From assembly GCA_965652145.1 (NCBI GenBank), contig CBFGTV010000017.1, positions 1 to 53,083 of the forward strand: DNA of 53,083 nt. Reading direction: 5' to 3'. The notes beneath the pieces were generated by a model. The model ran no database searches and was not told the DNA's origin. It worked only from the letters and a program-made list of their open reading frames with translations. The DNA comes from CBFGTV01 sp965652145. Lineage in GTDB: Bacteria > Bacillota > Clostridia > Peptostreptococcales > Natronincolaceae. This document shows positions 25,331-33,901 of this stretch, in pieces (position 1 is the stretch's first letter; each line of letters opens with the position of its first letter). A program made the position numbers and the translations under genes.

Positions 25331-25903
25331 ATGAATAATTATAGTATCCTGGTTGCAGATAGCGGGGAAAATGTCAGAACCCAGGTGGTACAGCTATTGA
25401 CCAAAAGGGGATACCGCCTGTATCAGGCCACTGATGGAGCAGGAGCCCTAAGAATTGCCAGAAGTATTTTACCCGACCTGGTCATATTAGATGTGAACCT
25501 TTGGGGAATGAAAAGCTATGAGGTGGCCAGAATCATCGAAGGCGATCAGCTTTCAACGGTGGTTTTTATGACCAGCAGCTTAAATCCTCAGTTCCTTGAT
25601 AAGCTAAAGCATATGCGGGTCTATGCCTATATTACTAAACCGGTTCAGCCGGAGCAGCTTTATCATATGGTTGAATTTTCAATTGTTAATTCAAATAAGA
25701 TTAATAACCTGGTCAAGCAGGTTGAAAAGCTGGAAAACAGCCTGGCGGCCAGAAAGAAAATAGATAAGGCCAAGGGGCTTTTAATGGAGCGTCGGGCCAT
25801 GACAGAAGGTGAAGCATATCAATGGTTAAGAAGGCAAAGTATGGATCGCTGTATTACGCTGGAAAAAATAGCGGAAGAAATTATTAATCAGGAATTGCCA
25901 TAG
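25331..25903 (+). CDS. ANTAR-domain response regulator (antiterminator), NitR-like
   Basis: 190 residues. The receiver domain (about 1-120) has phospho-acceptor Asp54 in LVILDVNLWG and Lys103 in YITKPVQ; the acidic pocket is reduced to Asp10. A coiled segment (about 122-140) leads to the ANTAR domain (about 130-187), with KAKGLLMERRAMTEGEAYQW and the RxxSMDR/LxxIAE features. ANTAR proteins bind paired hairpins in leader RNA and prevent termination. Position after glnA matches nitrogen regulators described in clostridia. Leaders of amt and glnA are the natural targets. No kinase is adjacent. Confidence 0.88.
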   Translation: MNNYSILVADSGENVRTQVVQLLTKRGYRLYQATDGAGALRIARSILPDLVILDVNLWGMKSYEVARIIEGDQLSTVVFMTSSLNPQFLDKLKHMRVYAYITKPVQPEQLYHMVEFSIVNSNKINNLVKQVEKLENSLAARKKIDKAKGLLMERRAMTEGEAYQWLRRQSMDRCITLEKIAEEIINQELP

Positions 25904-25919
25904 ACAATTAAAATCATAT

Positions 25920-25952
25920 AAAATACCCTGGGCAAGCTGCCCAGGGTATTTT
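25920..25952. terminator. Bidirectional terminator between ANTAR gene and MFS gene
   Basis: A 15-bp perfect stem (25920-25934 with 25938-25952), AT-rich at its base on both strands, loop AGC. Confidence 0.92.
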
Positions 25953-27183
25953 AACCTTCGGAAGGTACAGCGACTCGCCTTCTGGCTTTAATTTTCAAAA
26001 TACAAATAAAGGCCAGGGCGAAGGCTGCGGCCCCTGTAATAAACATTGACTGGTATCCAATTAAATCAACAAACATACCGAAAATCAAAGGCCCTGTAAT
26101 GGCGGCCAGAGAAGAAGCAAAATAATATAGCCCGGTATAGGTCCCAACCTTATCTTCCGTTGTCATCTCTACCACCATTGGGTAGGAGTTGATGTTAATA
26201 CAGGCCCAAAAGAATCCTCCAACAGCAAAAAGGATCATCATAATGATATTAAAGGGCAGTGAAAAAAAGCTGGTGGTGTTTCGTATCGTAGAAAGCAATA
26301 TAAATACCGTAACCAACCCCCCTATCCCGGCCAAAATGGTTTTAGTTTTACCCACTTTGCTGGCAATCAGCCCGCTGGGAATGGCAAAAAGTAAAAAGGT
26401 TGCTGCAAAGCTGCCCAAAATGATGGAGCCGGCGCTTTCACGAATTCCCAGGAAATGTACACTGTAATTGCTAAAGGTGGCCTCCATACCCTGGTAGCCG
26501 ACAAACCAAAAAAAGATGGCCAGAAGAAGGTAGAGGGTAGTTTTGTCCTGGCTAAAAACAATTTCCTTTAGGGCATGGGTGATATTCATTTTTACTTTAT
26601 CTGCTTTCTGTAGCTGCTTCGGCTCTTTAATAAAAATGAAAAGTAAAAAGACAGCCAAAAACATTAGAGCACCAGAAGAAATAAAGGGTAAACTGGAATT
26701 GATATCATAAAGATAGGCCCCCACAAAAAGGACTAATACCGAGGCCAGGCCTCCCATAAAGTTAATGACCCCGTTGGCCCTGCTTCTAAGGGGTGGTGGG
26801 GTAATATCGGGCATAAGGGCCACGGTTGGGGCCCGGTAAATAGCCATAGATAAATTAAAAACAAATAAAATACCAATTAACGAATAAAAGCCGGAATAAG
26901 TTGGCAAAAGGGTAAAAAGGAGGGCAGACAATGGGATTCCAATTAATAAAAAGGGCATTCGCCTGCCAAATCGGCTTTGGGTACGATCGCTTAAGCTTCC
27001 AAAAAAGGGAATCAATGTTACGGCCAGCACATTATCCAGGGTCATAATGGTATTAATCCAAAACTGACTATTAATATATTCCTTTAGAAACAAAGGAATG
27101 TAATAATTATAGAGAGGCCAGACCAGGCTGATGGCAAAGAAACCCAAGCCCAGTATAAAGGTTTTTTTATAATCTAGCTTCAT
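25951..27183 (-). CDS. MFS transporter, SLC45/GPH-like
   Basis: 410 residues, 12 membrane segments. The loop 2-3 motif GSLSDRTQSRFGRRMPF and the conserved TM4-5 part RAPTVALMPDITPPPLRSRA place it near SLC45-type and glycoside-pentoside-hexuronide sugar carriers. The substrate is unknown. The stop codon lies at the edge of the shared terminator. It is 2 bp downstream of the glycerophosphodiesterase gene on the same strand, so the two form one operon. Confidence 0.82.
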   Translation of the reverse strand: MKLDYKKTFILGLGFFAISLVWPLYNYYIPLFLKEYINSQFWINTIMTLDNVLAVTLIPFFGSLSDRTQSRFGRRMPFLLIGIPLSALLFTLLPTYSGFYSLIGILFVFNLSMAIYRAPTVALMPDITPPPLRSRANGVINFMGGLASVLVLFVGAYLYDINSSLPFISSGALMFLAVFLLFIFIKEPKQLQKADKVKMNITHALKEIVFSQDKTTLYLLLAIFFWFVGYQGMEATFSNYSVHFLGIRESAGSIILGSFAATFLLFAIPSGLIASKVGKTKTILAGIGGLVTVFILLSTIRNTTSFFSLPFNIIMMILFAVGGFFWACININSYPMVVEMTTEDKVGTYTGLYYFASSLAAITGPLIFGMFVDLIGYQSMFITGAAAFALAFICILKIKARRRVAVPSEG

Positions 27184-27185
27184 AA

Positions 27186-27929
27186 TTAGCTCCTTTCTGA
27201 CAGCTCTCTAATCATTTTATTTGCACGATCCGGATAATTGGTAATGACCCCTGTTACACCCATGGCGAACAGCTGCTTTAAATGCTGCTCGTCATTTACA
27301 GTAAAGGGGTTAATCATCAATCCATTTCGCAAGCAGTCTGCCACCACCGGCGGGATAACACCAGGGAAATAGGGGTGAAGCCCCTCCACACCGATATATT
27401 CAGCATATACCCAGGGGTCAACCATGGCCTCCATGTAAAGGATGGCGGCCTTCATATTTTTGTCAATTCTTTTTATTTCCAATAGGCTATAATGATTGAA
27501 GGAGGAAAGTATTGCCTGTTCTTGAAGTCCAAAGGCCTTTAATTGCCTTATTACCTCCTTTTCTATTCCTTCGTAGAGAATAGGCCCACTCTTTAATTCG
27601 ATATTAAGTAATAGATCTTTATTTCTGATTACCTTTAGCACCTCTTCAAGGGTTGGAATTCTTTCATTTGAAAAGTCAGAATGAAACCAGCCGCCGGCAT
27701 CCAGCTCCTTAATTTCCTTTAGGGTTAAATCCTTAATTAAGCCTGTTCCATTGGTGGTACGGTTAACGCTTTCGTCGTGGCAAACAATTAAGTGACCATC
27801 CTTACTCATGTGAACATCCAGCTCGATTCCATCGGACTCCCATTCTAAAGCCAGCTGAAAGGCTGAAAGGGTGTTTTCAGGTCTATGGCCTGATGCGCCA
27901 CGATGGGCAATTACCAAGGGTTTTTTCAA
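27186..27929 (-). CDS. Glycerophosphodiester phosphodiesterase
   Basis: 247 residues, GDPD TIM barrel. Catalytic and metal-binding motifs: IAHRGASGHRPENTLSAF, ELDVHMSKDGHL with CHDESVNRTTNGTG, and LNIELK. It hydrolyses glycerophosphodiesters to glycerol 3-phosphate and an alcohol. No signal peptide, so cytoplasmic. TTG 27929 is chosen (6 nt after GGAGGG); an upstream TTG at 27947 overlaps the ribosome binding site region. Confidence 0.9.
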   Translation of the reverse strand: MKKPLVIAHRGASGHRPENTLSAFQLALEWESDGIELDVHMSKDGHLIVCHDESVNRTTNGTGLIKDLTLKEIKELDAGGWFHSDFSNERIPTLEEVLKVIRNKDLLLNIELKSGPILYEGIEKEVIRQLKAFGLQEQAILSSFNHYSLLEIKRIDKNMKAAILYMEAMVDPWVYAEYIGVEGLHPYFPGVIPPVVADCLRNGLMINPFTVNDEQHLKQLFAMGVTGVITNYPDRANKMIRELSERS

Positions 27930-28152
27930 GACAATCCCTCCAATCAAAATATGGGCAAGTACAAACCTATTATTATTTTATAATAAATAAGAACAAAGAT
28001 GTTAATAAATCGTTAAGGAATAGAAAAAATCCTGAAAATACCAGTCTCCATTAACAGGTTAGGATAAATCCATAAATTGCTCAAAGGGGTACTTAAAAAT
28101 ATTGATAAAAAGTTGAAAAATCTATGCTATGCTAAGGTTGGAGGTGTATAGA

Positions 28153-28827
28153 ATGGGGAAAAGGATATTGATTGTTGATGATGAAATTGATATTGTAAAT
28201 ATGCTAAAGGATTATTTTCAACTTAACGGCTATGAAGTTATGACTGCATTAGACGGTAAAGGGGCAATTAAATGGGTAGAAAGGCACCCCGATATTATTT
28301 TGCTGGATATTAATATGCCAGATGTCGATGGAATCGAGGTTTGCAGTCAAATCAGAAATTATGTCTGCTGTCCCATCCTATTTCTTACTGCAAGGGTGGA
28401 AGACAGTGATAAAATTAAGGCCTTTGGTATGGGTGGGGATGATTATATTGTTAAACCCTTTTCCATTGAAGAATTAGGGGCCCGGGTGGCTGCTCATTTG
28501 AGACGTGAGCATCGTCAAAGGGAATCTCCTAAAATTAAAATAGACCATGATCTGGTTATTAATTACTCTGAACGGCTTTTATATTTCCAAGGCCAAGCCA
28601 TAAGCCTGGCGAAAAAAGAATTCGACATAGTTGCATTGCTCTCACAGCATCAAGGACAGATCTTTGATAAGGAGCGTATCTATGAGAAAATATGGGGTTT
28701 TGACGGTGCTGGTGACAGCATGGTGGTTGCAGAACACATACGGCGAATACGTGGAAAATTTACAGCTGCCGGTATGAAGCCCTATATTGAAACAGTATGG
28801 GGGGTAGGCTATAAATGGACAAAATAG
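28153..28827 (+). CDS. Response regulator, OmpR/PhoB family
   Basis: 224 residues. Receiver domain (1-115) with Asp9, Asp10, phospho-acceptor Asp52 in LLDINMPD and Lys in YIVKPFS. Winged-helix DNA-binding domain (about 128-224) with LAKKEFDIVALLSQH and IRGKFTAAGMKPYIETVWGVGYK. The frame extends to 28129, but TTGGAGG sits 8 nt before ATG 28153. It overlaps the kinase gene by 13 bp and probably controls the ABC exporter downstream. Confidence 0.9.
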   Translation: MGKRILIVDDEIDIVNMLKDYFQLNGYEVMTALDGKGAIKWVERHPDIILLDINMPDVDGIEVCSQIRNYVCCPILFLTARVEDSDKIKAFGMGGDDYIVKPFSIEELGARVAAHLRREHRQRESPKIKIDHDLVINYSERLLYFQGQAISLAKKEFDIVALLSQHQGQIFDKERIYEKIWGFDGAGDSMVVAEHIRRIRGKFTAAGMKPYIETVWGVGYKWTK

Positions 28828-29993
28828 CAGCGGTTAGGAATTTATCCTTTAAGGCTACCTTTATCATCTATGTTATTCTTTGTCTGCTTGTGGCAGCAGC
28901 CTTATCTGCCCTGGTGATCAACATTGTTGATAAAATAGAAGAAAAAATATATTCTTCCTATTCAGACCAGGGTGAAACCTATTATCTGACCACTCGAGAA
29001 GGAGAACAGCTGGGGAGTGGGGCCATTATTTTTTCCCACCCACGGGAGCTTTCCAGGGAGGATAGCCAAAAAATAAAGGTTCTGAGGCTATTCTCCGGCC
29101 TTTCAATCCCTTTTATTTTCTCGATTTGTATTATTTTCGCTGCTTTTTTATTTTATCAAAACAAACTAAAGGAGCCCCTGGCATTATTAACCGATGCCTC
29201 TATGCAGATTGAAAAAAACAATCTTGATTTTACCCTTCAATATAATAAAAATGATGAAATGGGCCAGCTTTGCCATAGCTTTGAAAAGATGCGAGCTGCC
29301 TTAAAGGAAAATAACCTTGAAATGTGGCGTCGAATGGATCAACACAAACGACTTAATGCAGCATTTTCACACGATTTACGTACGCCGCTGACCGTATTAA
29401 AGGGCCAAAGTGATATGCTGTTAAAATATGTGCCTGACGGGAGGATAAAAATAGAGAAGATTGTCGCCACCTTGGAAATAATGAAGGGACATATTGACCG
29501 TCTTGAAAGCTATGTTACAGAAATGAATCGTATGCAAAAATTAGAGGATATAGCAATTAATAAGGCCGATATACCTGCTCAAGAGCTATTGAACAATTTG
29601 AAAGTCAGCAGTGAAATATTATGCAGTGATAAGCAACTGGAATTTCACTCAAGGCTGTCAAATAAAGAGACATTATTCGTAGACCAATTTATAGTAATGG
29701 AGGTATATGAAAATCTACTTTCCAATGCGGTAAGATTTGCGAAAAATAAAATTACCGTTAGCCTATCCACCGATAATGACGGGTTTTCGATTACCGTCTC
29801 CGATGACGGCCAGGGCTTTAGTAATAAGGATTTAATGGAAGCAACCAAGCCCTTTTACCAGTCCCATCAAAATGAGAAAAATCAGCACCTGGGTATGGGG
29901 CTTAATATTTGTAAGGTGTTATGTGAAAGACATGGCGGCTTTATTAGCCTGTTTAATCATGATAGTGGTGCGTCGGTGAGGGTTGTATTTTAA
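28815..29993 (+). CDS. Sensor histidine kinase
   Basis: 392 residues. Membrane segments at about 14-36 and 94-113 enclose a small extracytoplasmic loop of roughly 55 residues. A HAMP linker (about 115-165), HisKA domain with the phosphorylated His in AAFSHDLRTPLTVLKGQ, and HATPase with N-box ENLLSNAVRFAKN and G-boxes DDGQGFS and GMGLNICK follow. The short sensor loop suits kinases that sense drugs or peptides with help from the ABC transporter, but that is inference. Partner of the 28153 regulator. Confidence 0.88.
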   Translation: MDKIAAVRNLSFKATFIIYVILCLLVAAALSALVINIVDKIEEKIYSSYSDQGETYYLTTREGEQLGSGAIIFSHPRELSREDSQKIKVLRLFSGLSIPFIFSICIIFAAFLFYQNKLKEPLALLTDASMQIEKNNLDFTLQYNKNDEMGQLCHSFEKMRAALKENNLEMWRRMDQHKRLNAAFSHDLRTPLTVLKGQSDMLLKYVPDGRIKIEKIVATLEIMKGHIDRLESYVTEMNRMQKLEDIAINKADIPAQELLNNLKVSSEILCSDKQLEFHSRLSNKETLFVDQFIVMEVYENLLSNAVRFAKNKITVSLSTDNDGFSITVSDDGQGFSNKDLMEATKPFYQSHQNEKNQHLGMGLNICKVLCERHGGFISLFNHDSGASVRVVF

Positions 29994-30005
29994 ATAAATT
30001 TGGAT

Positions 30006-30046
30006 AAAAAGCCTTTGTTTGTAATTGTGCAGACAAAGGCTTTTTT
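30006..30046 (+). terminator. Terminator after the two-component system
   Basis: AAAAAGCCTTTGT (30006-30018) pairs with ACAAAGGCTTTTT; T-run follows. Confidence 0.9.
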
Positions 30047-30130
30047 GAGCTTGTATATAAAAAGTTGATATTTATACATTATGATACATTTATAGGATTT
30101 CAAATAGTAATTAGAAAGGGAGTCAAATCT

Positions 30131-31030
30131 ATGGATGAAAATGCAATTGTAATTAAGAATTTGAACAAATTTTATGGGAAAAGGCAGGTGTTATTTAATG
30201 TGAGCTTAAATGTTAAGCAGGGAATGTTTGGACTACTGGGCAGGAATGGTGCTGGCAAAACAACATTAATGAAAATCCTTGCCACGTTGCTGCCCAAAAA
30301 GGATGGGGAAATTACCCTATATGGAATACCAATAGGAAATACAGGGCAAATTCGTAGAATCATTGGCTACCTGCCACAGGAATTTTCCATGTATCCCACC
30401 ATGAGTGTTTTAGAAACTATGGATTATTTGGGAGTTCTTTCGGGAATAGACCCTAAAAATAGGAAAAAGCGTACTGAAATTCTGCTGGATCGGGTAAATC
30501 TTTCGGAGCATAAAGGGAAGAAAGTAAAGGCACTGTCGGGAGGAATGAAGCGAAGGCTGGGACTTGCCCAGGCCCTCTTGAATAACCCGAAGGTTTTAAT
30601 TGTAGACGAGCCCACTGCGGGGCTTGACCCTGAAGAGCGGATTCGACTGCGTAATTTACTGTGGGAGGTTGCATCAGAAAGGGTTGTAATATTATCTACC
30701 CACATTGTTGGCGATATTGAGGCTACCTGTGAAAATATAGGAATTTTAGATAATGGAAGGCTGCTTTTCAGCGGAACCGTTGACACCCTTTTAGAGGCTG
30801 CAAGGGGAAAGGTGTTTATCAAAACCGCAGATAAAAGAGCTTTGCCAGAGCTAAAAAGGGAGTACACCATAACCAGTATCCATACCCAGGGTCATGAAGC
30901 AGTGGTACGTTTCTTGTCTGATGAGCCCGTTGCAGGTGCAATGACGTGTCAGCCCAATATCGAGGATGCTTACATGCTTTATCTTTATCAAAATGGAGCT
31001 TCCATCGACAATGTAGGAGGTGAGCTATAG
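30131..31030 (+). CDS. ABC transporter ATP-binding protein, BcrA/CcmA type
   Basis: 299 residues. Walker A GRNGAGKTT, Q-loop YLPQEF, signature LSGGMKRRLGLAQ, Walker B VLIVDEPTAGLDP and switch His in STHIVGDIE. The C-terminal extension (about 230-299) is usual for ABC-2 exporters. The frame opens at 30065, but AAAGGGAG is 8 nt before ATG 30131 and similarity begins there. It overlaps the permease by one base. Confidence 0.9.
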   Translation: MDENAIVIKNLNKFYGKRQVLFNVSLNVKQGMFGLLGRNGAGKTTLMKILATLLPKKDGEITLYGIPIGNTGQIRRIIGYLPQEFSMYPTMSVLETMDYLGVLSGIDPKNRKKRTEILLDRVNLSEHKGKKVKALSGGMKRRLGLAQALLNNPKVLIVDEPTAGLDPEERIRLRNLLWEVASERVVILSTHIVGDIEATCENIGILDNGRLLFSGTVDTLLEAARGKVFIKTADKRALPELKREYTITSIHTQGHEAVVRFLSDEPVAGAMTCQPNIEDAYMLYLYQNGASIDNVGGEL

Positions 31031-32343
31031 TGCTGTTTCTTCGAGAATGTAAAAAAAGTGTATTTTCAATAACCTTTCTTCTTCTAACGGCAACCGTACT
31101 CTTGATGGTCAGCTCTCAGGATGTACTGAATTTCAGTGATAGAAAGATTGAAATGCCTAAGGCGGAACAGGCTGACTATGGAATGCAGGTGAAGGAAATA
31201 CCAGAAATCATCATGCCCGGAGCCTTAGCATCCCTTTACGCTGAATTTTCAGTAAATAGCTATACAGCCTACCCCATAGGCTTTTATAAAGATGTAAAGC
31301 TGAATCATAAGGAGCAGAGGGAGATGGCAGAAATACTCTCTAGTCTTACTGGTATTTCTGTGGATGAATTATTGAAAGCAGAGGGCAGTATTTCCCAAGA
31401 AGAAGGTTTCACCTTTGGTGGGGGTGAGCTGATAGAACAGGGAGAAGGCCAATACACAATGACCATGACTGACGAGGCTGGGCCTAATCAGAATAGGGCT
31501 GCTACTGTGACGCTTCAGGCAGGTATTTCCTACGAAGAATTCAAGACCTATATGGAGCTGGCGGATGACATTATTGGTGGCGGCTCAAGGTATGGAGCAA
31601 CGTACCTTCTTGACTTTGGGCGGGTCCCTGTTACCTACGATGAAGCCCTTGAAAGTTATCGATTAAGCAAGGAAAAGGATCGTTTTACAGGAGCCTATGC
31701 AAGGCTATTTACTGACTATCTGGGCATTGTCCTGTCCATTTTACCTGTTTTCCTTGCAGTAGCCGTTAGCTTAAAGGATAAGACCTCCAAAATTAAGGAG
31801 CTAATCTTCACAAGGGAAGCATCATCAGCCAAAATTATTATAACAAGATATCTTGCTATCATGACAACGATAATGCTTCCTGCGGTGATCCTGTCATATA
31901 TCTCTAACATTTCAGTATGGCACATCTATAAGGGCTTGCCCCTTGATTATCTAGCTCCCCTCAAATACGATTTGGGGTGGATTTTGCCTTCGGTCATGGT
32001 TTCAGCAGCAGTAGGTATGTTCTTGACAGAGCTGACAAATTCGCCAATTGCTGTAGCTGTGCAGGGGGCCTGGTGGTTCGTCGATATCAATATGGGAATT
32101 TCAGAAATTAATGGCGGTTATTCCTTGCTTAGGCTAACACCACGTCACAATACTCTGACCCATACCCAGACCTTAATCGATAATTTTAGCAGCCTTGTAG
32201 CGAACAGATTGCTATTTACCAGCATTGCCATGCTGTTAATTGCAGCAACGGTTATAATCTATGAACAGAAAAGGAGGGGGCTAATCAATGGAGAAGGTAA
32301 AATCAAAAGAAGCATTGCAGCTATGGCAAATTACAAAAATTAA
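31030..32343 (+). CDS. ABC-2 type permease with large extracytoplasmic domain
   Basis: 437 residues. One membrane segment near 12-30, a soluble extracytoplasmic part of about 200 residues (31-235), then about five membrane segments (240-425). GTG 31030 overlaps the TAG of the ATPase gene by one base. This layout fits ABC-2 exporters that sense or expel peptides or lipids. I do not recognise the extracytoplasmic domain. Confidence 0.75.
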   Translation: MLFLRECKKSVFSITFLLLTATVLLMVSSQDVLNFSDRKIEMPKAEQADYGMQVKEIPEIIMPGALASLYAEFSVNSYTAYPIGFYKDVKLNHKEQREMAEILSSLTGISVDELLKAEGSISQEEGFTFGGGELIEQGEGQYTMTMTDEAGPNQNRAATVTLQAGISYEEFKTYMELADDIIGGGSRYGATYLLDFGRVPVTYDEALESYRLSKEKDRFTGAYARLFTDYLGIVLSILPVFLAVAVSLKDKTSKIKELIFTREASSAKIIITRYLAIMTTIMLPAVILSYISNISVWHIYKGLPLDYLAPLKYDLGWILPSVMVSAAVGMFLTELTNSPIAVAVQGAWWFVDINMGISEINGGYSLLRLTPRHNTLTHTQTLIDNFSSLVANRLLFTSIAMLLIAATVIIYEQKRRGLINGEGKIKRSIAAMANYKN

Positions 32344-32935
32344 TGTACGACATAATTTTTTGCCCTACTTCCTGTTGTCGATTTTGTTATTAATGCTTAC
32401 TCCTATACTGTTTGGTGTATCTAATTTAGACACCCAGGCTTCGGCAGTCCCTCTGGAAATATTCGTTTCACTGTTGGGAATCATTTTACTTACACCCATT
32501 TTTCACCCCGAGGAAGATGACCAGATTGAACAGGTCGTTGCTTCAAAGTATGTAGGTTTAGTTTACGTTTACATCATACGTATTGTCTACTCCTTGATTA
32601 TACTTATATTACTGATCGGTTTATTTATTCTCTATATGGGCTTGCAGAATTGCAATATCACACCACAGCTATTTGGGGGAACCATTGTAACGGCCATGCT
32701 TTTGGGGTCCCTTGGAATGCTGGCGGCGTCGGTATCGAAAAATATAGCAGTTTCTTATATGGTACCCGTGGTATATTATCTCCTCAATTTGACAGGGGGA
32801 AGAAACTTAGGGAGCTTTTATTTGTTCTCAATGATGACACAGGAATATAGGGCCAAGTTATTTTTGTTTATATGGTCAACGGTAATCATGGCAATGTCAT
32901 TGCTGGTTATATGGCTAAAGGGTAAACTCAGGTAA
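32288..32935 (+). CDS. Second membrane subunit of the ABC exporter
   Basis: 215 residues, mostly membrane-spanning (about six segments), with no recognised motif. ATG 32288 follows GGAGGGGG and lies inside the previous gene by 56 bp, so translational coupling is likely. Position and topology support a partner permease of the 31030 gene; function is inferred from context. Confidence 0.7.
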   Translation: MEKVKSKEALQLWQITKINVRHNFLPYFLLSILLLMLTPILFGVSNLDTQASAVPLEIFVSLLGIILLTPIFHPEEDDQIEQVVASKYVGLVYVYIIRIVYSLIILILLIGLFILYMGLQNCNITPQLFGGTIVTAMLLGSLGMLAASVSKNIAVSYMVPVVYYLLNLTGGRNLGSFYLFSMMTQEYRAKLFLFIWSTVIMAMSLLVIWLKGKLR

Positions 32936-32987
32936 CAAGGCCAGGATAAAAATCCCATGGGAACCCTAGAAGCCGCCCCCATTATAT

Positions 32988-33009
32988 GGTATAATGAAAC
33001 TGAGTTTCA
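32988..33009 (+). promoter_or_regulatory. Extended -10 promoter with KdgR-like palindrome
   Basis: TGGTATAAT (32987-32995) is an extended -10; no good -35 is seen. TGAAACTGAGTTTCA (32995-33009) is a perfect 7+1+7 palindrome at the start site, close to the TGAAA...TTTCA form of KdgR operators of pectin genes. Confidence 0.5.
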
Positions 33010-33045
33010 AATTGTGGAATTACTAAAATAAGGAGCGAGTAAAAA

Positions 33046-33882
33046 ATGATTATAGGTGCTAGAGCCCATGATTTTGGAAAGCTTGAGGTTAATGAGCTTG
33101 CCACGAAAATAGCCCAAAAGGAGGTAAGCTGTATTCAATTGGCCCTGACCAAGGCGGTGGCTGATTTTACATATCAACCAGGAATGCTGAGCCCTGGTAT
33201 GGCAAGGTATTTAAGTCAGGCCTTTAACAAAAAAGGCTTGGATATTGCCGTTTTAGGCTGTTATGTTAACCTGACCCATCCAGATGAGGCTGTCAGAGCA
33301 AAGCTATTGAATCAATTTAAGGAGCATATCAGATATGCAAGGGATTTTAAGTGCAGTATAGTGGGAACCGAGACCGGCTCGGTCAATCATGATTATTCCT
33401 TTAATCCAAAAAACCATAGTGAGGAAGCCCTTCAAATACTGATAAGCAGCGTAAGGGAGTTGGTCGATGAGGCAGAAAAATTCGGTGTCATAGTAGGAAT
33501 TGAAGGGGTAGCCAAGCATGTGGTGCATACACCGGAAAAGATGAAGCGAGTCTTAGATGCGATTCAATCTAATAATTTACAGGTCATCTTTGATCCGGTC
33601 AACTTTTTATCAATAGAAAATTATCAGCAGCAGAATGAAATGATGGAGAAATCCTTTGAATTGTTTGGCGATCGTATCGTTATTATTCATGCCAAGGATT
33701 TTATTGTAGAAAATAATCAACTGAAAACCGTTGAGGCTGGAAAAGGCTTGCTTAACTATTCGCTGCTATTAAAGCTAATTAAAGAACATAAGCCCTATGT
33801 TGAAATCCTGTTGGAAAATGCCAAGGAAGCAACTGTCCATGAGAGTATTGAATTTATTAATGACACCTATAAACAACTATAG
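33046..33882 (+). CDS. Sugar phosphate isomerase/epimerase (xylose isomerase-like TIM barrel)
   Basis: 278 residues. Metal-binding acidic and His residues fit the AP_endonuc_2 fold: Glu in TETGS, Glu in VGIEGVAKH, Asp in VIFDPVNFLS, and IIHAKDF. Such proteins isomerise or epimerise keto sugars or sugar acids; the substrate cannot be told. It is 19 bp upstream of a pectin methylesterase gene, so a step in uronate or pectin-fragment breakdown is plausible. Start ATG follows AAGGAG. Confidence 0.8.
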   Translation: MIIGARAHDFGKLEVNELATKIAQKEVSCIQLALTKAVADFTYQPGMLSPGMARYLSQAFNKKGLDIAVLGCYVNLTHPDEAVRAKLLNQFKEHIRYARDFKCSIVGTETGSVNHDYSFNPKNHSEEALQILISSVRELVDEAEKFGVIVGIEGVAKHVVHTPEKMKRVLDAIQSNNLQVIFDPVNFLSIENYQQQNEMMEKSFELFGDRIVIIHAKDFIVENNQLKTVEAGKGLLNYSLLLKLIKEHKPYVEILLENAKEATVHESIEFINDTYKQL

Positions 33883-33901
33883 GCAGTAAGGAGGAAACAC
33901 G

